From Mansonella perstans (taxonomy: Eukaryota; Nematoda; Chromadorea; Rhabditida; Onchocercidae), in assembly GCA_037074765.1 (NCBI GenBank), contig JBAMDO010000072.1, forward strand, positions 62,001 through 126,000: a DNA stretch of 64,000 nt. Reading direction: 5' to 3'. Position numbers and translations under genes: made by a program. Under the pieces are notes generated by a model, which searched no databases, was not told where the DNA came from, and worked only from the letters and a program-made list of their open reading frames with translations. Positions 37,401 to 50,146 of the stretch are shown here, piece by piece. The first letter of the stretch is position 1, and each line of letters begins with the position of its first letter.

Positions 37401-40400
37401 TAAATGAAATGAAAAAAAATTTTTCTCAGATCAAAACATCAAAAAAATAATTGTATCAATGAAAAATTGCTTTCTCTTCCAAGAATTCGCAAATTTTTTA
37501 ATTTTGATTACAATTCAACTGAATCATATTTATCATGCGATCTCCCTAACAAAAAAAATTTGATGATTCTTCTTGAATTCAGTAGCTTGAATCATATTTA
37601 TGAATGAATAAAATGATTCCTTGGTCATCAAAGTGATCAGTTCGTTGATTCAGTGTTATCAAAGGTAATGAAAGTTCTCCGTGGCCAAAATTTTGATTTT
37701 TCCATCATCTTGTGTTTTGTCAGTTAATATGATCTGATCTTTTGAATCTAATGGGAAACTCATCGAGTTTCGAAAAGATCATTTTTTTTGGTTCCATTCT
37801 TGTATTGAGATGAAATGTCAATTAATTTGAATTGCAGTTAGTGTTGCAGTTAATTTGAATTAAATATAGTTTGAATCGATTTGACATGATTTCATTTTAA
37901 ATTGTTCTTATGATTAAATAAGTTTGATCTCCGCAATGCTGATCTATAGAGATTCCTGCTGGACGGAACGTATTGCCATGGAGCAATCCATTGCCTTTTT
38001 ACGTGAAGGCGTTGGCCAATGCTCGTGTACTTCAACATCTGGCTGCCAGAAAAAAACAGCTCCAGTCGTGGCGATTGTTGGTCCTGCAAAGAGTTCCACT
38101 ACGATTGCAGTACAAAATTTGCTGCAAGTATTCCATATACCTCAAATCGGTTTGTTTTAATATACGAGTTTCCTGCTTAAATTTAGCTTTAAAAAAATTT
38201 GAGGAAAATAATATCCTTTTATTGTATAAAGTACCTTCTTTGCATTTCGCATATTCAGGATATGGTGCTACAACGGCTGATCTTTCCGACAAAGAACAAT
38301 TTGGTTATTTTATGCGTGTGGTACCAGCGGATACATGGCAGGCTAAACTGGTCGTTGCCATGTTGCAACACTTTAACTGGACTTATGTAGCTGTCGTTTA
38401 TTCTGCTGGTTGGTTTGTCGTGCAGTACATATATATAATATGACTTGAAATTTATATTTAATTATCAATTAATCTGTTTCCAAGGTCAATTATTTTTCGC
38501 GTAATGCAGAAATCGTAGCCACCATTGCACCTGACTTGCGTATCATTCGACTAGATTAATCTACTACTTCACACTCTTTAAATAAAAAAATATTGAATAC
38601 GGATAGTAAGAGATCTTATTAAAAAATCGATTGTGCCGTGAATCTTAAATTTTTTACTTTTAGGATTATTCCGGATTTGCACAGTTTTTTCTGAATCATA
38701 GGAACAAGAAACAAATATTGAAAGTTTTCTACTTCAGGAAATTATGGTGAGAAAGGATTCGAAGAATTGGAACGAATGATTAATAGCGATCTATTGGAAA
38801 ATGTTTGCATTGCATATTCGGAAAAAGTGAAGAGCTTGGCGGAACCGGCTGAATTCGACAAAATTTTGAATTCCTTAAGGTTTAGAAAATTTGGATTTCA
38901 TCTTAATTTATCAAAGAATGAAAAGAAACATGATTTTAATGACTTTTTTTAATGCAATAAACTAAGACAAACATTATTATTACGAGCAGAATTCTTAATA
39001 GATTTTTAAAATTCTAATTTTAAAGATTTTAAAAATTTTAAAGAATTCTTACTACAGGATTCCTACGGAAATCTTACTACTTAATCCTTACTATTTATTA
39101 TTTTCAAAGTTGGTATTACGGTACTGCAATGGCATTATTATTGCGATATTATTTTATAGTAGTCAAAAGTCGGTTCCGCAAGTAGTTGTGTGTTTTTGTG
39201 AAGGCCTTACGATGCGTGGAATGTTTAAAGCGCAGCAGCGTCTCCGAGGAAAAAATCCGGCAATGCGGCCATTCCAGTGGATTTGCACTGATGGTTGGAA
39301 TGATAGATTAGACGTCGTCAATGGCGTGGAATTTGAAGCAGCTGGAAGTTTTTCCATTAGGTAATAAACGCAGCAAATTCATCTTTTACGGAAGAATTTT
39401 TAATATAGCCTTAAATCTTTTATATGTCAATTCAGTCATATAAATCACTTGTTGTTTTAGAATACATTCTCCACACGTGAAATGGTTCGATCAATATTAT
39501 TTCTCTTTGAATCCTGAAAGCAATAATCTCAACCCATGGTTTCGAGAATTTTGGCAGGAGAAATTCAATTGTCAATTTGCAGTCCCTAAAGATGATTTCG
39601 AAACAAAAGTTTGCACTGGACGAGAGAATCTTACATTAAATTACAAACAGGTATACTGATGCAAAGAAATTAATATTTTGTTTCTAGATTTGGAAAGATT
39701 ATAATTGTTTAACATACAGCTATAATTACTGAGACAGTGAGACTAGTTATTAATTACTAAAACATCGACAATTGACGAACTGATTCCATCCTATGTAATG
39801 TTGGAAATTTTGGAAGTTTGCATTTTATACTGTAAAGTATTAATAATATTTTCACAAACATTCATTTCATCATTACTTTCTCAGATAACATCATTCTTAT
39901 ATTTTATAATAACGGATTTTTAGGATGCAAAACTAAGTCAGGTTGTAAATTCAATTCGTGTCGTTGGATTAGCCCTGCAGGCACTGTACAACGATCGTTG
40001 TAAGGAAAGTTCGACAATGTGCACTGAAACATTTGCGTTAAATGGTACTTCACTGCTCAAATATATGCTCAATGTAACATTTGTTGATCAATTCAACCAG
40101 GAAGTTTATTTCGATGCTAACGGTGATCCACCTGCGTGGTATATCTATTTCTGCGGTTACAAATCTGATGTCTTTATTTATGTATATATGCACACCGTTA
40201 ATGACTAGTACAAATAAGCTTATTTTCTTGCGGCAATTTTTTTGACATTTGGTCAGCCATAAATTTCATAATCTGATCTATATTACTAGAAAAAAAAGTT
40301 ACTATTGGTGGATAGCGACTAAAATGTTATAATGTTTCGAAAAAAGTTAAACGGTTGTGAATTTTCCAATTTAGGTACGATGTTTTGAACTATGTTGGTG

Positions 40401-43400
40401 GTGAAGAGGGTTTTCGTATGGTTGGTGAGTACCGGAAAAAGCGTCTTGGCAAGTACCGATTAAAAATTACAGAGAGCAATATAATTTTTTATGATAAAAC
40501 AAATCAAATTCCAGAATCGGTTTGCAGTAAACCTTGCAAAATAGGACAGCGAGTGAGTTTTTTATAATATAATTCTCATACAGCAAAATTATGAAAATCA
40601 CCTGAAGTGAGAGTGAATCTTTTCTTTTTCCATGCATTCGTGCAAGACAAATACAGTCGACTGCACATTCTCGGGATCTCAGAACTATTGATTACTTAGA
40701 AATTTTAAGTGATTACGAAAATAAACTTTTATTTCACTGATTTTTGTCATTAATAGCAAAGAGAAACAACTGCTTGTTGTTGGATTTGCGAGGACTGCTT
40801 GCCACATCAAATTATCAATTATACAACACGTATGTGCCAGAATTGTATGCTTGGATGGTGGCCTAATGAAGATCACACGGGTCAGCATACTTTTTCCTAT
40901 TTGTGCAATTTTCTATTAAATTTCCATTGTTTCTTTTATTTCCAAAAAACTTTTGAAAATTACATTAAAAAATAAATAAATTGCATCAATTGAATTATTG
41001 CTTGATTGTATAGTGTGCAAATTTTTCAGTTTGCTATTCTTTGCCACTTGAAGGACCAGATTGGTCATCCACAGGTATCATCCTAGCTTTGTTGCTTGCA
41101 TCTTTGGGCATATTAATGGCGTTATTCACTGTATTAATATTTATTCGTTATAATGAAACTCCTGTTGTCAAATCAACAACAAGAGAACTGTCCTATATAA
41201 TTCTGAGCGGTGAGTATTTAACAACTTGAAAATTAATTCTTTATGTCATATCTGATTAATTTATCGTTTAGCTATATCTTACATTTTCTGCATAATCCAT
41301 TATTACGAAAGCATTCTAAACTGATAAAGGTATCATTCTTTGCATCTTCAAATCGAAATTATTTTTTTTTTCGCGATCCATTTTTTCTATTAAGCATGAA
41401 GATCTATTTTAATTCAGTTCAATTACCAAGTTATACTAAACAATGCACTACACTTTTGTTTTCAGGGATTACCATTTGCTATGCAGTGTCGTTCGCTGTA
41501 CTTGCGACACCATCATTTTTAACTTGTTTAATATCGCGAATACTACCTCCCATTGCTTTTTCAATGATTTATTCGGCACTTCTTACCAAAACAAATCGCA
41601 TTGCCCGTATTTTAGCTGGCAGTAAAAAACGGATCTTAACGAAAAAGCCGCGTTTTTTGAGTACAACATCACAAGTAAACGACATCTCTTGATAAGCAGA
41701 ACTCTAAACTTCAGTATTTCTAGAAAGTTCAGTAAAGGAGATAAGGACCATAATGAAGGCTACAAGAACTTTAATTTTTAGAAATTATGTCAGGACAAAA
41801 ATGATAATATGAAATTAAATAAATTTCGAGGCTAAAAGCATGAGCGTGAAATTTATGAAATTATTGCCAGAATCAATTTCGTCATTTTTGCTACAGGTGA
41901 TAATAACATGGATTCTTGTATGTATTGAATGTGTCATTGTTGCTGCTGGTGTAATGAGAGAAATGCCACAGGCTGGTTTTGATCCGTATTATCAGCCTAG
42001 ACGTATGGTACTTGTCTGCTCAACGACAACATTTGCCTTTTTGACACCATTTTTCTGGGATCTTTTCCTGATATCGCTTTGCACATTGTATGCGGTTAAA
42101 ACGAGAAATCTGCCAGAAAATTTCAATGAAGCAAAATTTATCGGTTTCACTATGTAAGTTAATCTACAAAAATACAAGAAAAGTATCGTTTCCTGGGTGC
42201 TGCATGTTCCGGTTATCAAACAATAAGCTCATTAACTCATTAGACTATCGATCGGTACCTTATAATCTTAGTAGCCGAAACACAGGATTATTTTCCGCTT
42301 CAAGTAACTTCTAAAAGTTTAGTCAACTTAATGCTTCCAAAATTCATTTTTTACACCATTATCAAATGACACTGATAAAAGGGAATATGTCAAGATCAGA
42401 GTATTTTCGGAATTTTCAGTCACTTACAACTTTCAAGTAGATGAGTGAGAAGCAGGATTAATTTTTTCAGGTATTGTACTTTGGTTGTTTGGTCAGCATT
42501 TATCGTTCTTCATTTGGGTACAACAAATAAAGCATTAACTATGAGTTTTTCATTCAGTCTCTCAGCCAGTATAGCTTTGGTGTTATTATTTTTCCCGAAA
42601 CTTTATATAGTCTTATTACATCCGGAGAAAAATGTTCGAGCAAGTTATGCAACAACCAAACTGCTACGTTGTCATTTTGGTAATTCACAAACGACGGAAA
42701 GAAGTAGTAAAGATATGAATAACTGGAAATCCAGTCAGTACTCTCTTTCAAGGTTGGTATTATATTCTTTTTCTGTAAAGAATTTCTGCTTCCCATTCAT
42801 CTTATATTATATATATGAGTCATTCGATTCGTGTCACAGATAAGCGATAATATTTGCTAGAATTGTCCATAAAATATCAGTTACATATATCAACTGAGAC
42901 TTCTCAAAAAAAAACTTCAGGAGTGAAGGTGGATCACAGATAAGATATGGTTACCGAAAACAAAAGGCATCATTTCATGTTAGTCAAAGTTCATCACAGG
43001 ATGCATCGACACAAACTGAATGCAATAAAATAACCTCTAAATTCGCTCGGACATTTTCTATTATTAGTGGCGATCTTGGTATTGCTAATATTAACAGTAC
43101 CCGACATGGTATTAAGCAATTAGAGGTAAGTGATAAAATGCAGCAACTAATCGAATCCTATTGATGGTATCAGATATAGAACAATAATTGTAAAGATTAA
43201 TCTAAGAAGTCTTAACAACAGATATTCATGGTCCAAGGGCAAAACAGATTTGAAAAATGCAATTGCAATGTTGTATTGAATTTATATCAAATTCACATGC
43301 GAAATTTTTCGAGTTTTGTTTACGAAGACTTGATTAATAATATTTTATTAGTCGACAAAGTCGAATTTTTGCAAATATCAACTGATTTTTTCTATCCAAA

Positions 43401-43664
43401 ATTATCGTTCTTTTTTTCTTGCAGATTTTACAAGATGAACGGTTGCATGATCCAATGAAAAGGTTGTTGTTAGTGGAAAATGAAGAACAAAATGAAAAGA
43501 TCGACTGTCTCACTGCAGATTCAACGCAAACCGTTCTCAACACGGTTTCAAAGCAAATATTACCCATATCTTCATCAATGTCGCGCAGTCAAATTTCCAA
43601 CGAAGATAACAACTTTGAACAGGTACTTCGGACAGCCGCAAATATTTTGTCTAAAATGAAATAA
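34492..43664 (+). CDS. mgl-2: metabotropic glutamate receptor, group I-like (class C GPCR)
   Basis: Seven-membrane-span receptor for glutamate, acting at the neuronal plasma membrane. Sixteen exons keep phase: 34492-34605, 36564-36718, 37950-38149, 38259-38408, 38738-38879, 39160-39360, 39461-39650, 39924-40138, 40375-40552, 40757-40880, 41030-41209, 41466-41674, 41897-42153, 42471-42752, 42921-43125, 43425-43664; 1013 residues as modelled. In order: Venus-flytrap domain (PGDLQIGALFPLHYQ, YGIQRMEIAL, QNLLQVFHIPQI, VVVCFCEG), Cys-rich domain (ACCWICEDCLPH, CQNCMLGWWP), seven spans with TPVVKSTTRELSYIIL, YSALLTKTNRIARILAGSKK and NFNEAKFIGFTMY, then a Ser-rich tail. The AGSKK..TKKPRF loop is typical of mGlu1/5 and so of MGL-2. 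The N-terminus is uncertain: the first ATG in frame gives only a weak signal sequence, and a real signal exon may lie upstream. No Homer-type PPxxF motif was seen in the tail. Confidence 0.88.
35730..35915. repeat. TG and CA/TA microsatellites in the first receptor intron
   Basis: A GTGTGTGTCTGTGCGCGTGT stretch near 35.74 kb and an AT/CA stretch near 35.86-35.90 kb. Intronic, probably neutral. Confidence 0.7.
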
Positions 43665-46600
43665 CAGCAGCTGAAATAACTCAAATACAGAAAAAGTAAG
43701 AAAGTATAGTAAAACCAGAGGGAATGATCAGTCCTTGTTGCTCATCGGCGGTAGATTCTAATATTGTACTCACACGATATTACTAGTTTACAACAGTAAG
43801 AAGGAAAAAAATACAAATACCCAAAAACTGATATGCAGTAACAAAAATGAGTTATACAAACAAACAATTTGATCAATTCCAACAAATCTCTATCGTTGCC
43901 TTCTGTGACGATCGACTGCCGCTTTGTCGATATCCTTTGTAAAGAAATTGTCCTTTGTTTGCTTGGAGGAATTTTTGCAGGAAATAAAAAACATAGTAGG
44001 ATGAGAAAGGAATATAATAGTTAATGATCGATAGTCGTAGCAGATGAGAATAAAGGACCGTCTAATTAGTGTTTGATTATAAAGAACTGTTTGCACAGGA
44101 TTTTTTCCATATATATATTTGGAGGGTTAGAGGAGGAATTTTCGTGAGCTTCCCCCGGCCATCATACACTAGAAGTTAGTCCTCATGTCTCTGTGATCAT
44201 CAAGTATTTTTTCCCATCGCTATGCACAAAGTATCAAAATCCCTTTGTGACATCACTCCCATTGTTAGCTTATATCTTTCTCATTTTTTGCTTACAAAAT
44301 TTACAAAAAAGTTTACAAATAACTTAATTTTACTCATGAAATTTCATCATTCTGTTTGGAATTTTGATTTTGCTGATCCGACAGAGATGGTAATAATGAC
44401 AACTTTGACAGCTAATTTTGAAAAACAGTAACAGTTATAAACTATTTATGAAGTAAAGATGAGAACTGGAATAGCATGACTGACTTGATGGATTAACTTT
44501 TTCATTCTCTCTCACACCACATTCATCACAGTTACATCCTGAAGATTGTCCAATTGATCGATTATTTTTTTTCCTTACTATAAAAGTATTGAAATTTTTT
44601 AAATTTTGTTCTACTATAAATTTGTTCTAGCTGTTGAAAAGTCGAGGTATGGAACCGCTGCAATTGACAAATGCAACGCCGCTGTGATTAACCATCCAAT
44701 TCCTCTTTTTTACTATCCATGGATTCATTGTAATTTTTCGAAGTCTTTAAACCTCTTATTACTTTTTTTCGACTTGAAAGTTTAGTCAATTGAATGTTTG
44801 GTTTTCAGACAAAAAGGAAGCATTTTATTTTTGATTTTTAAGTCGTAGAATGATTTAGCAGTTACTCACATCAACAAACTAATTAATTGTATTTCTCTTC
44901 GGTTTACTCCTAATAACTGATTTTTCAAATCTCTGACATCTTTTTTCGTTTTTGAAAACCATCCCGTAAAAGATATTGATTTGTTGATCAACCATTTTTT
45001 CAGTTTGTTAAATACAATTAATCTGATTTGTTATCACTGTTATCACTGCTATATCACACACAGGCTCTATCTACATCTTTAACTACACTTCTTTCATTTT
45101 TGTGTAACATATTTATATAAAAAGATAACACTAAACTAATTTGAGTTTGGAATATAATGAATATATGTCGCAGATTTTGACTAATTTTTGATATACTGTA
45201 CACTATAATTGTGATGAATTTATATGTAGCATAGAATGATATTTCTGTTAAAAAATTTCAAATTTTTTCTTAACTCATAAAAGTGAAGTAAAATTTTTCT
45301 CGAAGCGAATTCGAAGAAGCCGAGGTCAACAATAGTGTTCGGACAATATTATTCGGGGAATAGCAAGTGAAAAAGTATTTTTGAAATCTCCACGTGTTTT
45401 CCTCTATTTTTTTAGCTTCAATAGTTGAAAATATAAATTAATTGATTCCTAAGCTTTAAAAACTGGACAAAGATTGTGAACGAAAATTGGCAATTTAGAC
45501 TGCTTGCATGCATGCAATTCTCGCAGATCAGTATGTACAAGATATCTCAAAAACTAATCGATTTGTGACAACTGGATTGTTATATCTGGATTTGTACATT
45601 ATACATCGCCCGCAACAGAAATTTTTTATTACAATGTTTTGTAATAGTTTTTTTGAAATGTTGCTTCACAGTATTTAAATTCTTTAATTGAATTTTTTCA
45701 TTTTTTGTGTCATCAGCAACTATATAAAATACCAGTAGCAATCGTCGAAATTCAGGTGACGGCTATTTGCTGCTACAATTGTTCGGAATATGACGGTAGT
45801 TCTACTCTTTATAAGATGAAAATTTTTTGGCTAATTTCAATAAAGAATGGAATTTCTTTTGCTAAAAAAGTGTAATGGCTTTTGTTTCAAGCAAATCGTT
45901 TTTCTTTTCCATATTATGATTAGTTTTATAAAAAAATGACAATATTCCAATATCTTTTCTTTTTAAAAAATTTACAATCGAGTTTTCTTGTTCAAAATCT
46001 AAATTTGAAAGTTATCAGTTTTTACCACTTTTGATCACTAATTAATTTCGTCTACGGCTTCCATTTCTACTACTTGTTTGGAGTCGAAATCATTAATTTT
46101 AAGAAATCTTGATTAAGCAAAACCTTCGATATAAACTTAAAGCTAGCCGAAGATAATAAGCATCTTAACCAATAAAGCGATAATAAAAATCATCTAACAA
46201 CAAGCTAACAATTTTAATGAAATTATTTCGAGATCAACAACATCATTGTTTAATCTAACAGCTATATTTACCAAAATCGAAATTATCGATTTAACCAAAC
46301 TCTAGAAATGTCGCAGTAATAACTTATTTCACTGAACTTGCCAATAATTCATAAAAAAGCTTCATCTATCATTTCCAATGATGGCATTTCAAATAAATTA
46401 TGTCCTGAATTTTATGAATTGCTGATTGGAAACTTCAATTTTGTCGGAAATATTTTTTCTGTACAGTTCCATGAAATTAATTAACTAGTTCTTAATGATT
46501 TAATAGTGTTTGAAAAAACAATAGCTTTATGATGGGAAATTGCTACAATAGTATCTGAGATAATGAAAAGTGTCATTCTTTAATCAACAAAAGCAATCTA

Positions 46601-48378
46601 CTGATTGGCTGCTTAATGACAATTTAATTCTTTCAAATTCTCTTCTTTTTCATTTTAATAACAGAAATAATTGTAGGCGTCAATCAAGCAAAGTTAACGA
46701 CTAACAATATTTCCCAATCTTATTGGCAAGTACTTAACTCGATTTTGAATTTCAAGCTCGAAAAATTTAAGCATTGAATTTCGTTTACATGAAATCATAT
46801 GCAATTTAATGCCATTCTATGTTTTATCTTTCAGTGCTACCAATGTCTATCTTTATAAAACAGTCTTCTTTCATCTTTTTAATATACAGCTAATTGTAAA
46901 TATTCGTACTAAATTCTATTTTATAAATTTCGCTTACTATTGCAAAGAAAGAAGTTCAAGCATGCAAAAATTAATTTTTAAAAATATGGCTCAAATTAGA
47001 TTAAATTATCAAACGACAATAAAAAAAAAAGTGTTTTTCATCTCATTCAAGTTACACTTCAAAACTTTTATTTGTTACATTGAATTTCTTACAGTTGCTT
47101 TGAAAAATATGTACAAAGCTCAAATGAAATGATACCATAACTGATCACAGAAATAGTCCCGCAAACAAGTGCAATTAATTTCTTTTAATCAAACTTTATT
47201 TCGATGTGTTCGTATGTTCTCTCAAATGTTCACAATAATTAATCTTCAAACTGTTGATTGTGTAACGTCAACGGTTTTTTTCTCAGTTTTAATCGCTTGC
47301 AGTATACAGTGAATCATATCAACTTTTACCTTCATCAGTCATCAGTAATAATGAAGATAGAAGGAAAATATGAAAGAAATTTGGTAAATTGAGAGGAAAA
47401 GAAATTTTTGTGAACTTCATATTGGGAACTTTTTATAAACATTTCAAATAATCTTACTAATGATTAATTATTTATTTAATGGAAACACATTGAACAAACC
47501 ATAATTTATTTCATTTTTCATCTCATTGATCGTATTGTGATGAAATGCATGAAAAGGAATAGTAGCATTTATTAGAAGGTATTGAAGTTTACGTGAATAA
47601 CTGAAGCCTATTTAAAGCGAATCTGATTTCAACATTTCATCGGAAAGCTATTCCATTCCATTGTACAATTGCTTATACGTCGAATTTCAACGAAGTGAAG
47701 GTGAAAGAATGCTTTGCAATTTTTTCATTTTTTCCTTTCGAATTTTTAAATGGCTTTTTTCTCTATTTCAACGTTATTCTATAAACATGTACATCTACAA
47801 GAAGAACAAGAAGTATAAATTGATTTTTAGAGAAAGTACTATTCTGATATGACGAACATCAGCAAATCATGTCAGGCGGAGGATGACCAGTACCTATTGA
47901 CTGCACAAAGTAAACAAAAATGACCGTTCATATATAATTGGCAGTATTATTCTGCTTAAACAGAAACTATTTAACAAATTCAGCCTTTCTGTTTTAAAGA
48001 ATTCCAAGAACAAAAACATAGAAATACTGTACAATTATTTTCTAATTACACTGCTATTACAATATTTTAACCATTTAGTGAGTAACTGACAATAAAACTA
48101 GCTAATTACCAATAGATTCATTTTTTTGCAGTTTGCAAATTACTAGTTACTATGGATACTGAAAAATATGACAGAGCTACGGAATGTCGCATAATTTTTC
48201 GACATGCTTGTAAAATTTATTCAGTTTACATTCTGTTTCATAGCTTGCTTATAAGATACGGGATAATGCCAAACAAAATCTCGCATTTTTTTGCAATACA
48301 AGACAAAAATTTTGAATTTTTTTTTGCGAAATTGGAGCCCTCACAATGAATGAAAGACTTTTAGAGAAAATAAAACAA
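43665..48378. other. receptor 3' flank and left edge of the tandem array
   Basis: Array homology starts about 220 nt after the receptor stop. 43.88-45.65 kb matches the block between C and B in the array (copies near 50.21-51.40, 55.25-56.44 and 60.85-61.68 kb), cut inside C on the left and before B on the right. 45.65-46.50 kb is not repeated in the window. 46.50-48.13 kb is repeated at 61.68-63.73 kb. No complete gene is seen. Confidence 0.65.
44222..44431 (+). other. conserved plus-strand open frame within the array, status unclear
   Basis: A 69-codon frame starting MHKVSKSLCDITPIVSLYLS. It is repeated intact at 55578-55787 and 61178-61387 but broken by a one-base deletion near 50681 in the fourth copy. 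It lies antisense to the array genes in the C-B spacer. It has no signal peptide or known motif. High conservation may simply reflect recent duplication, so I do not call it a gene. Confidence 0.2.
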
Positions 48379-48946
48379 TTAGCCATACACATAATAATAA
48401 TAATAATAAGGATACGGAGCATACGGAAAGTAACCATACGGATACGGGAAGTAACCATACGGGTATGGAAAGCCGAACGGTCCCCAAACAAAATGATGTA
48501 CAAATGTAGAGGGAGGAGAGGGAGTAGCGGGAGGAGAGGGCATTCGAGCAGGTGCGAATTGCCCAGCAATTGCCCCAACGATTCTACCAATTGCATCAGT
48601 AATATTCGTTAGAGCGGTTGCAGCAGGAGCCCGTGTTCCAGTGGTCGGCTAAAATTTAAAATAAGCTCTCACTGGAATTTTGAAATTTTAATGAGCAATA
48701 GAAAGAAATATGAAACATACCCCGAATCGAAAAAAACTATTGTCCGATAGCACATTTAAAGTGAGCTGTGCATCTGTTTCCGCGATTGATAGTACTGTGC
48801 TAAATAAGTGACACATTAAGAAATGACACATTAACAAGCAACTAAATTCGATGAATGAACTTTAAAATTCTAACTTATTTTTAACTCAAGACTTCAACTT
48901 ACATTGTTAAAGCAACGAAATACTCAATCGCAACAGCTGGCAGCAT
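48379..48946 (-). CDS. array gene A1: secreted Pro/Tyr/Gly-rich small protein
   Basis: Family not recognised. Three exons, 48946-48903 (GTAAGT donor), 48799-48721 (ATTTAG acceptor, GTATGT donor) and 48648-48379, give 130 residues. A start-proximal acceptor (AAAATTGCAG) ends 13 nt before the ATG, fitting spliced-leader addition. The N-terminus is a clear signal peptide (EYFVALTITVLSIAETDAQ) split by the first intron. The middle (about residues 40-85) is Ala/Pro/Thr-rich with PSPPATPSPPS. The tail has two PYPYGYF repeats after WGPFGF, and ends PYYYYYYVYG. No cysteine occurs in the mature part as translated. Composition resembles extracellular structural or Tyr-cross-linked proteins and nematode glycine/tyrosine-rich defence peptides, but that is inference only. 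Confidence 0.75.
48396..48410. repeat. in-frame ATA/TAT microsatellite coding for the Tyr run
   Basis: On the minus strand this is a run of TAT codons in the A1 tail. A1 has six Tyr in a row, while A2 and A3 have five, so slippage changes the tail one residue at a time without breaking frame. Confidence 0.8.
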
Positions 48947-50019
48947 AATAAGTAATTCCTGCAATTTTATAAATTTGTATAATTGTGAAAAGTTCACATC
49001 TTTGTTGCATTCATGCTGAATAAAACTAGTATTGTGAGAAGTAAAGAAGTTTGTTTCCTTTGTGTTTTGTCCCAATGACTTTCATGAGGTGACTTTTCAT
49101 GTATTAATGAACAACGTGAATTAGCAAAAATGAGGTGATATGAAGAAAATTCACCGTTGATTAAATTCAAACTGTTAAGGAAGGGAGTCGATTGATTTTT
49201 GATAATGCACAAAACTGATACCAGTGACTTTCGTTGCCTTTTTTGAAATACAACTGGCCCTAACGTAAAGTAATGTTTGCGTTTCGCTGAATTCGGTTTC
49301 GATCACTGGCAAACATTTGGTATGAAGGAAGAAATAAAGAATTGGGCAAAGACGATTCTTTAAAAACTATTTTATTCGAAAAAAGTTTCAAAGTATGATA
49401 AACTTGTTCCTCCTATTTTGCGTCATTTGTGCTTTTTTCCTCTAAGTATCACTTAAAATGACAAAGAATCATTTGCTCAAAAATCAGAATGTAAACTCTT
49501 AACCACTTTTTCTTAAACTCTTAGGAAAGCTTGATTATTGAACGAAGAACAAGGGAAAAATGAATAATCTCGTGCGCCTTTCCGGGAATTAAAATTCAAC
49601 AATTGAGTGGTTGTTGAGCAGGTTAGAATTTATTGTCTCCTTCATTTTCGAAGTTTTATTCAGCTTAAAATGGTTTAATTAAAAAGCACCTGTAAAAGAA
49701 GTATCTTATTATAATTTCCTTATTAATGATCAAATTAATTTTAAGAGAAAGTAATATTCTAGTATGATGAACAATACTGAATTTTAAAAAATTCTAAAAA
49801 AGCAAATTTGAAATATTATAAACAACAAGAAAACTATCATTTCTTAATAATTCATTACCGCAATATTTCAGCCATTTCTTAATTATTGGCGTCAATTAAA
49901 AATTAACTAAATTGCCTAAAAATTAGCAATTAAAATTAACTAATTGTCAGGCGCCTAATTCAATTTTTTTTTGAATCTTTAACTTACTGATCAATGTGGA
50001 TACTGCAAAATATGGAGAA
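48947..50019. other. spacer between A1 and C2
   Basis: Upstream (promoter) side of A1 and 3' side of C2. A minus-strand frame at 48994-49212 recurs at 59644-59862 but is interrupted by a stop in the copy near 54.13 kb, so it is unlikely to be coding. It carries a second acceptor-like site, TTTATTCAG followed by CATGAATGC, upstream of A1. Confidence 0.4.
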
Positions 50020-50146
50020 CTACGGACTTTGGTGATAGTATTTCGTGTCGGCTTTGATCACATCTTCCAAGGCACCGTGAAAAGCGAATGCGAAACAATT
50101 GGAAGCGCGGAAGTAATTATGTGACCAATTTCTTGTTTTCTCATAG
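50020..50146 (-). CDS. array gene C2: conserved terminal exon (upstream exons unresolved)
   Basis: Not recognised. After a TTAAAATTAG acceptor the exon reads 41 codons (YEKTRNWSHNYFRASNCFAF, then HGALEDVIKADTKYYHQSP) to a TAG stop. The same 127-nt exon is open in all three full copies, and upstream indels between copies fall outside it, in what should be intron. The 3' flank (TATCCA and CCGTAG region) resembles the 3' flanks of A and B, and sequence just upstream resembles the end of B exon 1, so C looks like a distant third paralogue. Its first exons are not resolved: the position matching the B donor reads AATATG instead of GTATG. It may be a relic. Confidence 0.4.

Noticed and set aside
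44222..44431. 69-codon plus-strand frame present in four array copies
   Set aside because: One copy has a frame-breaking deletion, and conservation is explained by recent duplication; kept only as an uncertain feature.
46809..47132. 107-codon plus-strand frame in the duplicated flank
   Set aside because: The second copy at about 61.96 kb is interrupted by the 0.39-kb length difference and small indels, so the frame is not preserved.
48346..48612. Plus-strand frame starting MNERLLEKIKQ with an Ile run, repeated near 53.4 kb
   Set aside because: It is the antisense shadow of the A-gene last exon; the Ile run is the reverse of the Tyr codons.
48994..49212. 72-codon minus-strand frame upstream of A1
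   Set aside because: The copy upstream of A2 has an in-frame stop; it lies in the 5' flank of A genes.
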